A stretch of 64,000 nt of DNA from Solimonas terrae (GCF_011067135.1 NZ_JAAMOW010000002.1:186001-250000); one strand, 5' to 3'. Counted from the stretch's first letter, positions 26,078-34,687 are shown. Translations and numbers: made by a program. The notes: generated by a model from the sequence alone, not told the origin.

Positions 26078-27478
26078 ATGAACTATCAGGTCAAGCTTGA
26101 TGCCGTCGAACAGACCAATGTCGGCATCGACGAGCTGACGGAGCCGCTCACTTTTCCGGTGGAGGCCTATCTGTCGCCGGACTATGCGAAGGCGGAAGGC
26201 GATCGCCTGTGGGCGAAGGTCTGGCAGCATGCAGCGCGCGTCGAGGAAATCCCCGAGGTCGGCGATTTCGTGACCTACGAGATCGGCCGCGACTCGATCA
26301 TCATCATCCGCACCGCGCCGGACAAGCTGAAGGCTTTCCACAACGTCTGCTCGCACCGCGCGCGCCAGCTGATCGACACGCCGCCCGGCACCAACGGCGT
26401 CAGCGGCCACCGCAAGCTGTTCGTCTGCGGCTTCCACGCCTGGCGCTACGACATCGACGGCAACTGCACGTACAAGCATGACGAGTTCGACTGGAAAGGC
26501 GCGCTGACCGACGAACGCACACACCTGCAGGAAGTGCGCGTCGACACCTGGGGCGGCTGGGTGTTCATCAACATGGACCTGAACGCCGTGTCGCTGCGCG
26601 AGTATCTCGACGAGGCGGCGGACATCCTCGACCCGTTCCAGATGGAGAAGATGCGCTACAAGTGGCGCCAGTGGGTGATCTTCGACTGCAACTGGAAGAC
26701 GGCGATCGAAGCGTTCATGGAGCCCTACCACGTCACCGGCACGCATTCGCAGATGCTCGCCAACGGCGACTACTACGCGTACAGCGCCGCCTACGGCATG
26801 CATGGCGTGTCCGGCTTCGACGTGAAGAGCGAAGAGAACAAGGCGAAGTCGGCCAGCTCGGTGATGCGCGCCGGCAAGTCCGGCAAGGACCCGCGCGTCT
26901 CGACCTACGAGCTGCAGAAGGAAATCTACGACACGGTCAACAACGCCAGCACGACGCTGACGCTGGTCAACGCGGCGAAGCGGCTGGTCGACGAGCTGCC
27001 GGAAGGCACGCCGGCGCCGGATGTCATCAAGCACTGGCTGAAGCGCGCGCGCGAGGACGATGCGGCGCGCGGCGTCGAGTGGCCGGACATCACGCCGGAG
27101 CAGCAGGGCAAGGCGGGTCTCGCGTGGAGCGTGTTCCCGAACATGTCGATCCTGCAGGGCATCACGTTTGCGCTGTGCTATCGCGCGCGGCCGTACGGCG
27201 ACGATCCGAACAAGTGCATCTTCGAGTCGTACGCGATCGAGCGCTTCCCGGAAGGCGAAGAACCGAAGACCGAATGGGTCTACGCCGAGGCGACCAGGGA
27301 CAAGTGGGGCCTCGTGCTCTCGCAGGACTTCTCGAACATGGCGGCCGTGCAGCGCGGCATGCACTCGCGGGCCTTCCGCGGCACGCTGCCGAACCCGCAC
27401 CAGGAGCGCAAGGTCACCAACTTCCATCGCAACCTCGCCGATTACATGGGTACCGGCGGACTGCGCTTGCTGAAGTAG
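26078..27478 (+). CDS. Rieske non-heme iron oxygenase, alpha subunit (paralogue)
   Basis: 466 residues with AGGAGGACGTC before the ATG. Rieske ligands are CSH at about 91-93 and CGFH at about 117-120. The catalytic iron ligands are in EPYHVTGTH (His at about 218 and 223), and QDFSNMAAVQRGM carries the conserved Asp. Clearly paralogous to the protein at 21636 throughout. Differences are CGFHAW instead of CPFHGW and divergent residues around the substrate pocket, which suggest a different substrate or step. No dedicated redox partner is adjacent. It is followed by the ThDP enzyme and an aldehyde dehydrogenase. Confidence 0.93.
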   Translation: MNYQVKLDAVEQTNVGIDELTEPLTFPVEAYLSPDYAKAEGDRLWAKVWQHAARVEEIPEVGDFVTYEIGRDSIIIIRTAPDKLKAFHNVCSHRARQLIDTPPGTNGVSGHRKLFVCGFHAWRYDIDGNCTYKHDEFDWKGALTDERTHLQEVRVDTWGGWVFINMDLNAVSLREYLDEAADILDPFQMEKMRYKWRQWVIFDCNWKTAIEAFMEPYHVTGTHSQMLANGDYYAYSAAYGMHGVSGFDVKSEENKAKSASSVMRAGKSGKDPRVSTYELQKEIYDTVNNASTTLTLVNAAKRLVDELPEGTPAPDVIKHWLKRAREDDAARGVEWPDITPEQQGKAGLAWSVFPNMSILQGITFALCYRARPYGDDPNKCIFESYAIERFPEGEEPKTEWVYAEATRDKWGLVLSQDFSNMAAVQRGMHSRAFRGTLPNPHQERKVTNFHRNLADYMGTGGLRLLK

Positions 27479-27569
27479 CCGCGGTACACCGGCAGACGGT
27501 GTGGCGCGTCAGCTCGATTCATTCATCAGATCAACCCCATCAGACAACGATTCAGACAAGGTAAAGCGC

Positions 27570-29348
27570 ATGTACGGAGAAGAAAAAACCCCTGCCGCTG
27601 CGGTTGCGTCCGGCCAGCGTGGCAAGGTCAAGGTCTATGAGCGCATCCTGGAGCTGCTCGAAGCCGAAGGCATCAATGCCGTCTTCGGCATCCCGGACCC
27701 GAACTTCGTCCACCTGTTCGTCGAAGCCGAGAAGCGCGGCTGGACGGTGGTGACGCCGCATCACGAGCTGTCGGCCGGCTTTATGGCGGAAGGCTACGCG
27801 CGCATGACCGGGCGGCCGGCGCTGTGCATCGCCACGCTCGGCCCGGGCATCGCGCTGACCTCCGGTTCGATGATGACCTCGCTGGTCGAAAACACGCCGG
27901 TCATCTACCTCGGCGGCCAGCGCGCACGCATCACCGAGCGGCGCGTGCGCCGCGGCCGCATCCAGTTCATCCAGCAGGAACCGCTGTTCGCGAACTCGGT
28001 GAAGTGGAGCACGAGCATCGAGTACGCCGAACAGACCGACGAAATCATTCGCCATGCGCTGCGCGTCTGCCAGTCGGGCACGCCCGGCCCGGTGTACATC
28101 GAATATCCGTCGCACGTCATCCAGCAGGAGCTGGACGTGCCGCCGGCGCTGCCGCCGTCGAGCTACCGTCTGGTCGAGCCGAGCGCCGACGGCCTCGCGG
28201 TGGCCAAGGCCGCCGAGCTGATCAGGAACGCCGAGTGTCCGGTGCTGCTGGTCGGCCACGCGGTGCAGTGCACGCGCGCCGGCCAGAAGGTGAAGGAACT
28301 CGCCGAGCTGATGGGCTGCCCGATCCTGCAGACCTCGGGTGGCACGGCGTTCATCGAAGGCGTCGAAGATCGCACTTTCCCGTATCTGTTCTCCGACGTC
28401 GGCGACGAGATCGTCGCCAAGTCCGACGTCGTCGTCGCCATCGGTACCGAAATCGGCGAGCCCGTGCACTACGGACGCGGTCATCTGTGGGCGAACGGCA
28501 AGACCGACCGCAAGTGGATCTACGTCGAGCTCGATCCGGAAGCGATCGGCCAGAATCGTGCGATCGACGTGCCGCTGGTCGGCGATCTGCGCACGGTCGT
28601 GCCGCAGCTCTCGGCGGCGCTGAAGGGCAATCCGCGCAAGGAGCATCCGGACCTCAAGCGCTGGATCAAGGAAGACGCCGAGCGTCTCGCGGCCCTCGCC
28701 AATCAGGATTTCAAGACCGACAGCGGCCGCGTGCACACCGGCCAGTGGGTCATTGAAGCGACCAAAGCGATGCCGAAGAACGCGATCCACGCACGCGACG
28801 GCGGCTGCACGGTGATCTTCACCTGGACCTATCTGCAGGCCAAGCCGCACGACGTGGTCTGGAACCAGAACTTCGGCTGCCTCGGCACCGGATTGGGCTA
28901 CGCCATCGGTGCCTCGATCGCCGACGGCGGCAAGCGGCCGGTCCTGCTGACCACCAGCGACTCGTCGTTCCTGTACCACACCAGCGATCTGGAAGTGGCG
29001 CATCGCTTCAATCTGCCGCTGGTCGTGGTCGTTGCCGTCGACAACTCCTGGGGTCTGGAAGTCGGCGTCTACAAGCGCACCTTCGGCCACGGCAACAGCA
29101 CCGAGCCGGGTGTGCACTGGAGCAAGGACGTGCGCTTCGACCAGATCGCCAAGGGTCTCGGCTGCGAAGGCATGTACGTCGAAAAGGGCGAGGACCTCGG
29201 CGCGGCAGTGACGGCGGCGTTTGCCAGTGGCAAGCCGACCGTCATCCACGTGCCGATCGACCCGGTCGTCAACCACGGCGGCAACCAGAACCTGGACACG
29301 CCGAACTACGCGCGCTTCCGCACCTGGTACGCCGAAGGCACGCAGTAG
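27570..29348 (+). CDS. Thiamine-diphosphate-dependent enzyme, acetolactate-synthase-like
   Basis: 592 residues from the ATG at 27570 (AAGG 8 nt upstream); a start at 27501 would add a non-conserved leader. Three-domain ThDP layout: N-terminal Pyr domain with catalytic Glu66 in HHELSAGFMAEGYAR, central domain, and C-terminal PP domain. The ThDP/Mg motif, normally GDG-N, reads SDS (463-465) and N492. The Asp and Asn are kept but both Gly are Ser, an unusual variant. Candidate activities are 2-hydroxyacyl-CoA lyase, benzoylformate-type decarboxylase or a carboligase. The adjacent aldehyde dehydrogenase suggests an aldehyde product; this is inference. Confidence 0.85.
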   Translation: MYGEEKTPAAAVASGQRGKVKVYERILELLEAEGINAVFGIPDPNFVHLFVEAEKRGWTVVTPHHELSAGFMAEGYARMTGRPALCIATLGPGIALTSGSMMTSLVENTPVIYLGGQRARITERRVRRGRIQFIQQEPLFANSVKWSTSIEYAEQTDEIIRHALRVCQSGTPGPVYIEYPSHVIQQELDVPPALPPSSYRLVEPSADGLAVAKAAELIRNAECPVLLVGHAVQCTRAGQKVKELAELMGCPILQTSGGTAFIEGVEDRTFPYLFSDVGDEIVAKSDVVVAIGTEIGEPVHYGRGHLWANGKTDRKWIYVELDPEAIGQNRAIDVPLVGDLRTVVPQLSAALKGNPRKEHPDLKRWIKEDAERLAALANQDFKTDSGRVHTGQWVIEATKAMPKNAIHARDGGCTVIFTWTYLQAKPHDVVWNQNFGCLGTGLGYAIGASIADGGKRPVLLTTSDSSFLYHTSDLEVAHRFNLPLVVVVAVDNSWGLEVGVYKRTFGHGNSTEPGVHWSKDVRFDQIAKGLGCEGMYVEKGEDLGAAVTAAFASGKPTVIHVPIDPVVNHGGNQNLDTPNYARFRTWYAEGTQ

Positions 29349-29401
29349 AAGCGAAAGGCGTGAACCGCAGATGACGCCACAGGAAAATGGCGGAAAAACC
29401 C

Positions 29402-29484
29402 AACCACGGATGACACAGATTGCACAGACCGAAATTCGGTGGTCATGATTTCTTGAATTTGAGGAATCTGTGAAATCTGTGGTT
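29402..29484. repeat. Inverted-repeat intergenic element
   Basis: Left arm AACCACGGATGACACAGATT (continuing GCACAGA, 29402-29428) pairs imperfectly with TCTGTGAAATCTGTGGTT (29467-29484). The loop contains ACCGAAATTCGGT. It fills most of the gap between the ThDP and aldehyde dehydrogenase genes and resembles dispersed intergenic repeats of many proteobacteria. Confidence 0.6.
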
Positions 29485-29516
29485 AAAGCGCTTTACAGAA
29501 TCGAGGAGACGCAACC

Positions 29517-30950
29517 ATGCGCGAGTACCTGAAGTTCTACATCGACGGCCAGTGGGTCGATCCGGTCGAGGCCAAGACCTCGAACGTCATCAATCCGGCC
29601 ACGGAGGAGGTCTCCGGCCGCATCTCGATGGCCTCGCTGGCCGATGTCGAGAAGGCGGTCGCCGCCGCGCGCAAGGCATTCGCCGGCTGGTCGCAGACCA
29701 CGCGCGAACAGCGCCTCGAACTGCTGCTGGCGATCCAGGCCGAGTACGCAAAGCGCCAGAACGAGATCGGTGAGGCAATCACCGAGGAGATGGGCGCGCC
29801 GAATGCGCTCGGCTGCGGCTTCCACATCGGTCTCGGCGGCGGTCATATCGCCACCGCGATCGAAGCACTGAAGACCTTCCCGTTCGAGGAACTGCGCGGC
29901 CAGACCATGATCCGCCGCGAGCCGATCGGCGTCTGCGCGATGATCACGCCGTGGAACTGGCCGATGAACCAGGTTGCGGTCAAGGTGCTGCCGGCGCTGG
30001 CCACCGGCTGCACGATGGTGCTGAAGCCGCCGCAGCTGGCGCCGTATTCGGCGCAGATCTTCGCCGAGGTGCTCGACAAGGCGGGCGTGCCGAAGGGCGT
30101 GTTCAATATGCTGCAGGGCAGCGGCGCCGTCGTCGGCGCGGCGCTGTCGGCGCACCCGCAGGTCGATCTCGTGTCGATCACCGGGTCCGAAGCCGTCGGC
30201 GTCGAGATCGCCAGGGCGGCAGCGCCGACCGTCAAACGCGTCTGCCAGGAACTCGGCGGCAAGAGCGCGTTCATCGTCCTCGACGACGCCGACATGGCGA
30301 AGAACGTCGCCGGCGCGACCGGCGGCATGATGATCAACTCCGGCCAGACCTGCAGCGCCGGCTCGCGCCTGCTGGTGCCGAAGAAGCGCATGGCTGAAGC
30401 GATCGCTGCCGCGAAGGAAGCGGCGGCAGCCGTCACCGTCGGCGATCCGAAAGGAAACTTCGCGATGGGGCCGGTCGTCTCGAAGAACCAGTTCAACGAA
30501 GTGCAGCGTTACATCGAGATCGGCATCAAGGAAGGTGCCGAGCTGATTGCCGGCGGTCCCGGCCGCCCCGATGGCATCGGCAAGGGCTACTTCTGCAAGC
30601 CGACGGTGTTCGCCAATGTCGACAACAAGATGGTGATCGCGCGCGAGGAAGTGTTCGGCCCGGTGCTGGTCATCATCGGCTACGACGACATCGACGATGC
30701 CATCGCGATCGCCAATGACTCCGACTTCGGTCTCGCCGGCTACGTCAACGGCATCGACGGCGAACAGTGCAATGCGGTGGCCAAACGCATGCGCACCGGC
30801 TGGATCTCGATCAACGGCGGCTTCGACTTCAACGCGCCGTTCGGCGGCATGAAGCGCAGCGGCAACGGTCGCGAGTGGGGCGAGTTCGGCTTCCACGAGT
30901 ATGTGGAGATCAAGGCGATGCTCGGCTACGCGCCGGCGCCTCAGGCATAG
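29517..30950 (+). CDS. NAD(P)-dependent aldehyde dehydrogenase
   Basis: 477 residues, full ALDH superfamily length. Catalytic Cys279 in MMINSGQTCSAG, general base Glu245 in QELGGKSAF, oxyanion Asn147 in ITPWNWPM, and the cofactor segment SITGSEAVGVEIA are present. It would oxidise an aldehyde to the acid. Its place after the ThDP enzyme suggests it removes the aldehyde that enzyme releases. The start is preceded by GAGGAGACG. The inverted-repeat element in the leader may affect expression. Confidence 0.95.
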   Translation: MREYLKFYIDGQWVDPVEAKTSNVINPATEEVSGRISMASLADVEKAVAAARKAFAGWSQTTREQRLELLLAIQAEYAKRQNEIGEAITEEMGAPNALGCGFHIGLGGGHIATAIEALKTFPFEELRGQTMIRREPIGVCAMITPWNWPMNQVAVKVLPALATGCTMVLKPPQLAPYSAQIFAEVLDKAGVPKGVFNMLQGSGAVVGAALSAHPQVDLVSITGSEAVGVEIARAAAPTVKRVCQELGGKSAFIVLDDADMAKNVAGATGGMMINSGQTCSAGSRLLVPKKRMAEAIAAAKEAAAAVTVGDPKGNFAMGPVVSKNQFNEVQRYIEIGIKEGAELIAGGPGRPDGIGKGYFCKPTVFANVDNKMVIAREEVFGPVLVIIGYDDIDDAIAIANDSDFGLAGYVNGIDGEQCNAVAKRMRTGWISINGGFDFNAPFGGMKRSGNGREWGEFGFHEYVEIKAMLGYAPAPQA

Positions 30951-31020
30951 GGCCTGTTGACGCCATGGCAATCGCTGCGATGGCGGTCGGCGACGGCCAT
31001 CTGAAAAGGAGAGCAGACAG

Positions 31021-31509
31021 ATGAGCGACGAGAGCATGGCGGTCATCGCGGCCGCGCGCCGTGACTGGAAGACGGAGCATCTGGAGAGCTATCTCGGCTC
31101 CGGCGGTACGCAGGGCCACATCGTCAACGTCAGCGACATCGGCGGCCATCCGTTCACGACCACGCTGCTGCTGCGCTACACCGGGCGCAAGAGCGGCAGG
31201 ACCATCATCACGCCGTTGATCTACGGCGACATCGGTGGCGAGGTCGTGATCGTCGCGTCCAAGGGCGGTGCCGATCATCATCCCGCCTGGTATCTCAACG
31301 TTCGCGAGAGCCAGGAACTGTCGTTCCAGATCGCCACGCAGGCATTCCGCGCCAGCTGGCGTGAGCCCGAAGCGGTGGAGCGCGCCAGGGTCTGGGACTT
31401 CATGACCGGCGTGTTTCCGCCGTACGTCAGCTATCAGGCTTCGACCTCGCGCGAGATTCCGCTGGTGATGATGACGGCGCTGGAGCCGATCGAGCGTTTC
31501 ACGGCCTGA
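31021..31509 (+). CDS. Ddn-like deazaflavin-dependent nitroreductase family protein
   Basis: 162 residues. The split-barrel core HPFTTTLLLRYTGRKSGRTIITPLIYGDIGGEVVIVASKGGADHHPAWYLNVRE closely follows the Mycobacterium Ddn/F420-dependent quinone-reductase family. Members bind F420, FMN or related deazaflavins and reduce quinones, nitro compounds or enones. This family is far commoner in actinobacteria than proteobacteria. The gene has GGAGAG before its ATG and lies in the catabolic series between ALDH and SDR genes. Whether the host makes F420 cannot be judged from this window. Confidence 0.85.
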   Translation: MSDESMAVIAAARRDWKTEHLESYLGSGGTQGHIVNVSDIGGHPFTTTLLLRYTGRKSGRTIITPLIYGDIGGEVVIVASKGGADHHPAWYLNVRESQELSFQIATQAFRASWREPEAVERARVWDFMTGVFPPYVSYQASTSREIPLVMMTALEPIERFTA

Positions 31510-31538
31510 AAAGGGCCACAGCTGCGAGGCGCGCGGGA

Positions 31539-32408
31539 ATGCCGGAAGCGAGCATCGTTGCGATCGTCACCGGCGCCAGCCGTGGCGCGGGGCGCGGTAT
31601 CGCGATCGCGCTCGGCCGTCACGGTGCCACGGTCTACGTCACCGGGCGCTCGCAGAAGCCCGGCGATCACGCGATGCCCGGCACGATCGGCGAGACGGCT
31701 GCCGCCGTCACGGCGGCTGGCGGGCATGGCATCGCGGTACGCGTCGATCACGCAGTCGATGCCGAGATCGAGGCCCTGTTCGGTCAAGTGCGACGCGAGC
31801 AGGGCCGCCTCGACATCCTCGTCAACAACGCCGCGGCCGTGCACGACGAGCTCAACCATCCGGGAAATTTCTGGGAGAAGCCGCTGCATCTGGCCGACAT
31901 GATCAGCGTCGGCGTGCGCTCCGGCTACGTCGCGAGCCGCTGCGCGGCACTGACCATGATCGCGCAGGATCGCGGCCTGATCGTGTTCACCTCGGCGTCC
32001 GGCGCGGTGCACTACGCCATGGGCCCGGCCTACGGCGCGCACAAGGCCGGCCTCGACAAGCTGGCAGCGGACATGGCGGTCGATTTCCGGCACGCGCAAT
32101 CGCGGGTCGCGTCGCTGTCGATCTGGATGGGTGCCGTGCTGACCGATCGGCTGCAGGCCATCATCGCCGCCGACCCGACGAAGTACGGCCATCTTGCCGA
32201 GTCCGCCGAAACCCCCGAGTTCACCGGTCATGTGATCCGGGCGCTGTATCACGATCCGCAGCTCGCCGAGCTCAGCGGCCAGACCGTGATCGGCGCCGAG
32301 ATGGCGGTGAAGTACGGCATCAAAGACGAAGGCGGTCGCCAGCCACCATCGTATCGCGAGACGCACAAGGTCGTGCCGCGTGTGCAGTACCCGCTGGTGA
32401 TCCGCTGA
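31539..32408 (+). CDS. SDR-family oxidoreductase (DHRS1-like)
   Basis: 289 residues. Cofactor loop TGASRGAGRG at about 11-20, NNAA in place of NNAG, catalytic TSASGAVHYAMGPAYGAHK, and a long C-terminal tail. The layout is similar to DHRS1-type SDRs, with a tail reading EDxGRQPPSYR-like. The Arg in VTGRSQKPG suggests NADP(H). It lies 29 bp after the Ddn-like gene, so probably in one operon with it. Confidence 0.88.
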   Translation: MPEASIVAIVTGASRGAGRGIAIALGRHGATVYVTGRSQKPGDHAMPGTIGETAAAVTAAGGHGIAVRVDHAVDAEIEALFGQVRREQGRLDILVNNAAAVHDELNHPGNFWEKPLHLADMISVGVRSGYVASRCAALTMIAQDRGLIVFTSASGAVHYAMGPAYGAHKAGLDKLAADMAVDFRHAQSRVASLSIWMGAVLTDRLQAIIAADPTKYGHLAESAETPEFTGHVIRALYHDPQLAELSGQTVIGAEMAVKYGIKDEGGRQPPSYRETHKVVPRVQYPLVIR

Positions 32409-32415
32409 GGACACT

Positions 32416-32476
32416 CCGAACACGCTGCTGCGCTGCCTCCTCACGCGCCCTGCCTTCGCTCGCGTCGCTTGTTCGC
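32416..32476. repeat. Short copy of the GAACA-GCTGCTGCGC repeat
   Basis: Starts CCGAACACGCTGCTGCGC and ends CTGCCTTCGCTCGC...GCTTGTTCG, with CGAACA/TGTTCG as terminal inverted bases. The same two blocks bound a longer copy at 42226-42398. Confidence 0.5.
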
Positions 32477-32500
32477 AGCTTCCATAAGGAGTATCCGTCG

Positions 32501-33055
32501 ATGATCGATGAAACCGAATTCGCGCAGCTCAAGCGCGATGTCCAGCAACTGAAGGACCGCCAGGCGATCCTCGACTGCATCCAGCGCGAATGCCGCGCGC
32601 GCGACCGGCAGGACGCCACGCAGATCGCCGGCTGCTGGTGGGAGGACGGTATCGACGAGCATGGTGCCAACGTCACGCAGGCGCCCGACTACCCGGCACG
32701 CGCCAACGCCGGACACCGCGCGCTGTTCAACATGACCAGCCACAACATCACCAACCATCTCTGCGAACTCGACGGCGACACCGCCTATTGCGAGTCCTAC
32801 GTGGTCGGCGGCCTGTTCTGGCAGGACGACAAGACCACGACGATCGCCTTCGGCCGCTATCTCGATCAGCTCGAAAAGCGCGGCGGCGAGTGGCGCATCC
32901 GCATCCGGCGCTGCACGATCGAGATGACCGCCGACGCCGACGCCAGCTGGGTCCATTCGAACAACATCAAGGGTTTCCTGAAGGCGCGCTGGGACGGCCA
33001 GGACCCGTCGTACGAACGCCCGATCGTTGCCCGCGCCGACGGCCTGCGCTGGTAG
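32501..33055 (+). CDS. SnoaL/NTF2-like protein
   Basis: 184 residues. The N-terminal helices QLKDRQAILDCIQRECRARDRQDATQIAGCWWEDGIDEHG, the internal HNITNHLCELDGDTAYCESYVVGGLFW strand block and C-terminal RIRIRRCTIEMT fit the SnoaL-like/NTF2 fold. The paired His and the Asp residues facing the pocket would suit an isomerase or dehydratase. No specific function can be claimed. Preceded by the repeat at 32416 and a TAAGGAG ribosome site. Last plus-strand gene of the core series, converging on the TauD-like gene. Confidence 0.8.
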   Translation: MIDETEFAQLKRDVQQLKDRQAILDCIQRECRARDRQDATQIAGCWWEDGIDEHGANVTQAPDYPARANAGHRALFNMTSHNITNHLCELDGDTAYCESYVVGGLFWQDDKTTTIAFGRYLDQLEKRGGEWRIRIRRCTIEMTADADASWVHSNNIKGFLKARWDGQDPSYERPIVARADGLRW

Positions 33056-33097
33056 CGCCGATCGGCGATACGCGCCGGGCGCCGGACCCGCTGTGGC

Positions 33098-33931
33098 TCA
33101 GGCCGCCAGTTCAGCGCCGGCGACGGACGTGCGATGCATCAGGCGGCCGGAATCCTTCGAGTACGGGATCACGCGGTGCAGCGCGCCGCAGTTGTCCCAC
33201 ACCACCAGATCGCCTTCCTGCCACTGGTGGCGGTAGGAGAAGGCCGGCTGCGCGGCCCATTCCAGCAGACGGGCGAACAGTGCGCGGCCTTCCGCCTTGG
33301 GCCAGCCGACGACTTCATCCGCGGTGTAGCCGATCAGCAGCGCCTTGCGCCCGGACGGGTAGGTCCACACCAGCGGACGTTCGGCCTTGCGCGTGCGCAT
33401 GTGCGGTTGCAGCTCGTCGAAGGCCTTCACCTCGCGAACGCCGGCGACCAGGCTGTGCACGACCGTCAGCCTTCCGTATTCCGCCTTGTCTTCCTCGCTC
33501 AGTGCGTCGTAGGCGGCGAAGGTGCTGGCGAACTCGGTCTGGCCACCGGTCGCCGACTTCCTGCGACACGACAGCACGCTGGCTTTCGGCGGCGCGATGT
33601 TCGCCATCGGCATGCCGTCGAGGTGCCAGAAGAACGTGCCCTGCACGTATTCCGGCTCGTTGTTGATCTTCGGATCGAGCGTGATGTTGTAGCCGCCGGA
33701 CTTGTCGCCGCTGCCGGGCGCGTTGCTGGTGAAACTGACGCTGGCGCCGAGATTGTCGGTGAAGATTTTCTGCTCTTCGTTGTCGAGGCCGGCGCGCGGG
33801 AACACCACCACGCCGTGCCGCTCGATCAGTTCCAGGCATTTCCGCGCGACCGCCTTGCCCAGGATCTGCGAACGATCAACGTGGACGATGGCACCGACGG
33901 CCGGTTTGATCGCTTCGACTTTCAGGCTCAT
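33098..33931 (-). CDS. TauD/TfdA-family Fe(II)/2-oxoglutarate dioxygenase (paralogue)
   Basis: 277 residues. HxD in FFWHLDGMPM, distal His in GALHRVIPYSKD, and 2-oxoglutarate Arg in RLMHRTSVAG. Shares a common plan with the protein at 23111, including GGxTEFxxTFAAYD and the YRHQWQEGDLVVWDN block, but is clearly diverged. The insertion SNAPGSGDKSGGYNITLDPKINNEPEY before the HxD is longer here. Regulon site 4 lies about 160 bp upstream, next to the TetR gene end, so this gene is a likely target of that regulator. Confidence 0.92.
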   Translation of the reverse strand: MSLKVEAIKPAVGAIVHVDRSQILGKAVARKCLELIERHGVVVFPRAGLDNEEQKIFTDNLGASVSFTSNAPGSGDKSGGYNITLDPKINNEPEYVQGTFFWHLDGMPMANIAPPKASVLSCRRKSATGGQTEFASTFAAYDALSEEDKAEYGRLTVVHSLVAGVREVKAFDELQPHMRTRKAERPLVWTYPSGRKALLIGYTADEVVGWPKAEGRALFARLLEWAAQPAFSYRHQWQEGDLVVWDNCGALHRVIPYSKDSGRLMHRTSVAGAELAA

Positions 33932-34091
33932 GGGCGGTTCTCCTCCGCGACAATCTGGTGTTCGGCTGGAATTTCCGGGCGGATCGCGCGTCGGTATCGC
34001 GGCATCGAAAGCGGACGGAAACGGGCGCGGGCGGCCGATGCGCCCAAATGCTGAACACTACATTAGCATCGTCGCGACGACGGATCAAATC

Positions 34092-34103
34092 AACACTGAT
34101 GTC
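34092..34103. promoter_or_regulatory. RACA-N4-TGTY dyad, regulon site 4
   Basis: AACA-CTGA-TGTC within AATCAACACTGATGTCTGTT, in the short gap between the TetR stop (34112) and the TauD-like start (33931). It is the closest match to the consensus of the five sites. Confidence 0.6.
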
Positions 34104-34111
34104 TGTTTGCG

Positions 34112-34687
34112 TCAGCCCTTGCTGAACGCCTGCAGCAGTCGTTCGATGATCATCTGCGCTTCGCGATGTCCGTCCGTGAGGCCGAGCGAGGATTCGGAAA
34201 CCATGGTGCGCGCCACGCCGATCGCGATCATGACGATGCCGGCGGCGGGATAGTCCTTGCCGGCCTGCTTGCCGAGCAGGCGGGTCGCCGCCTCGACCTG
34301 CAGTGCGCGAAAGTGCTGCGCGGCCTGGACGATCTCGGTGCGGACCGCTTCGCGGTGGCCGGCCATCGCGGTCAGCTCGGCGGACATCGCGGCGCCGGAC
34401 GGATCGCTGTTCAGTTCCCAGAGCGCGCGCAGCGGCTCGGGCGCGGCCAGCGCCTCCTCGAACTTCTGCAGGCGACGCGCGTTGATGCGGCGGACGACAT
34501 CGAGAACGAGATCGTCCATCGTGCGGAAGTAGTAGTAGAGCAGCTGCGTTTTCAGCCCGGCCCTGGCGGCGACCTGGCGCGCCGAGAGGCTCATGTAGCC
34601 TTCGCTGCGCAACAGCGCCTCGGCGGCATCGACGAACAGCGTGCGCCGCGTGGAACCTTCCACCCCCATCCTGCGAGTCTGCGTCAT
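34112..34687 (-). CDS. TetR-family transcriptional regulator
   Basis: 191 residues. The N-terminal TetR helix-turn-helix (about 13-60) reads RRTLFVDAAEALLRSEGYMSLSARQVAARAGLKTQLLYYYFRTMDDLVLDVV, with the typical YYYF end of the recognition helix. The C-terminal ligand domain has no recognisable subfamily signature. Upstream of the TauD-like gene on the same strand and divergent from the cupin gene. The five RACA-N4-TGTY dyads have the geometry of TetR operators, and one lies 9 bp beyond its stop. It is therefore the best local candidate for their regulator; this is inference. Confidence 0.92.
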   Translation of the reverse strand: MTQTRRMGVEGSTRRTLFVDAAEALLRSEGYMSLSARQVAARAGLKTQLLYYYFRTMDDLVLDVVRRINARRLQKFEEALAAPEPLRALWELNSDPSGAAMSAELTAMAGHREAVRTEIVQAAQHFRALQVEAATRLLGKQAGKDYPAAGIVMIAIGVARTMVSESSLGLTDGHREAQMIIERLLQAFSKG

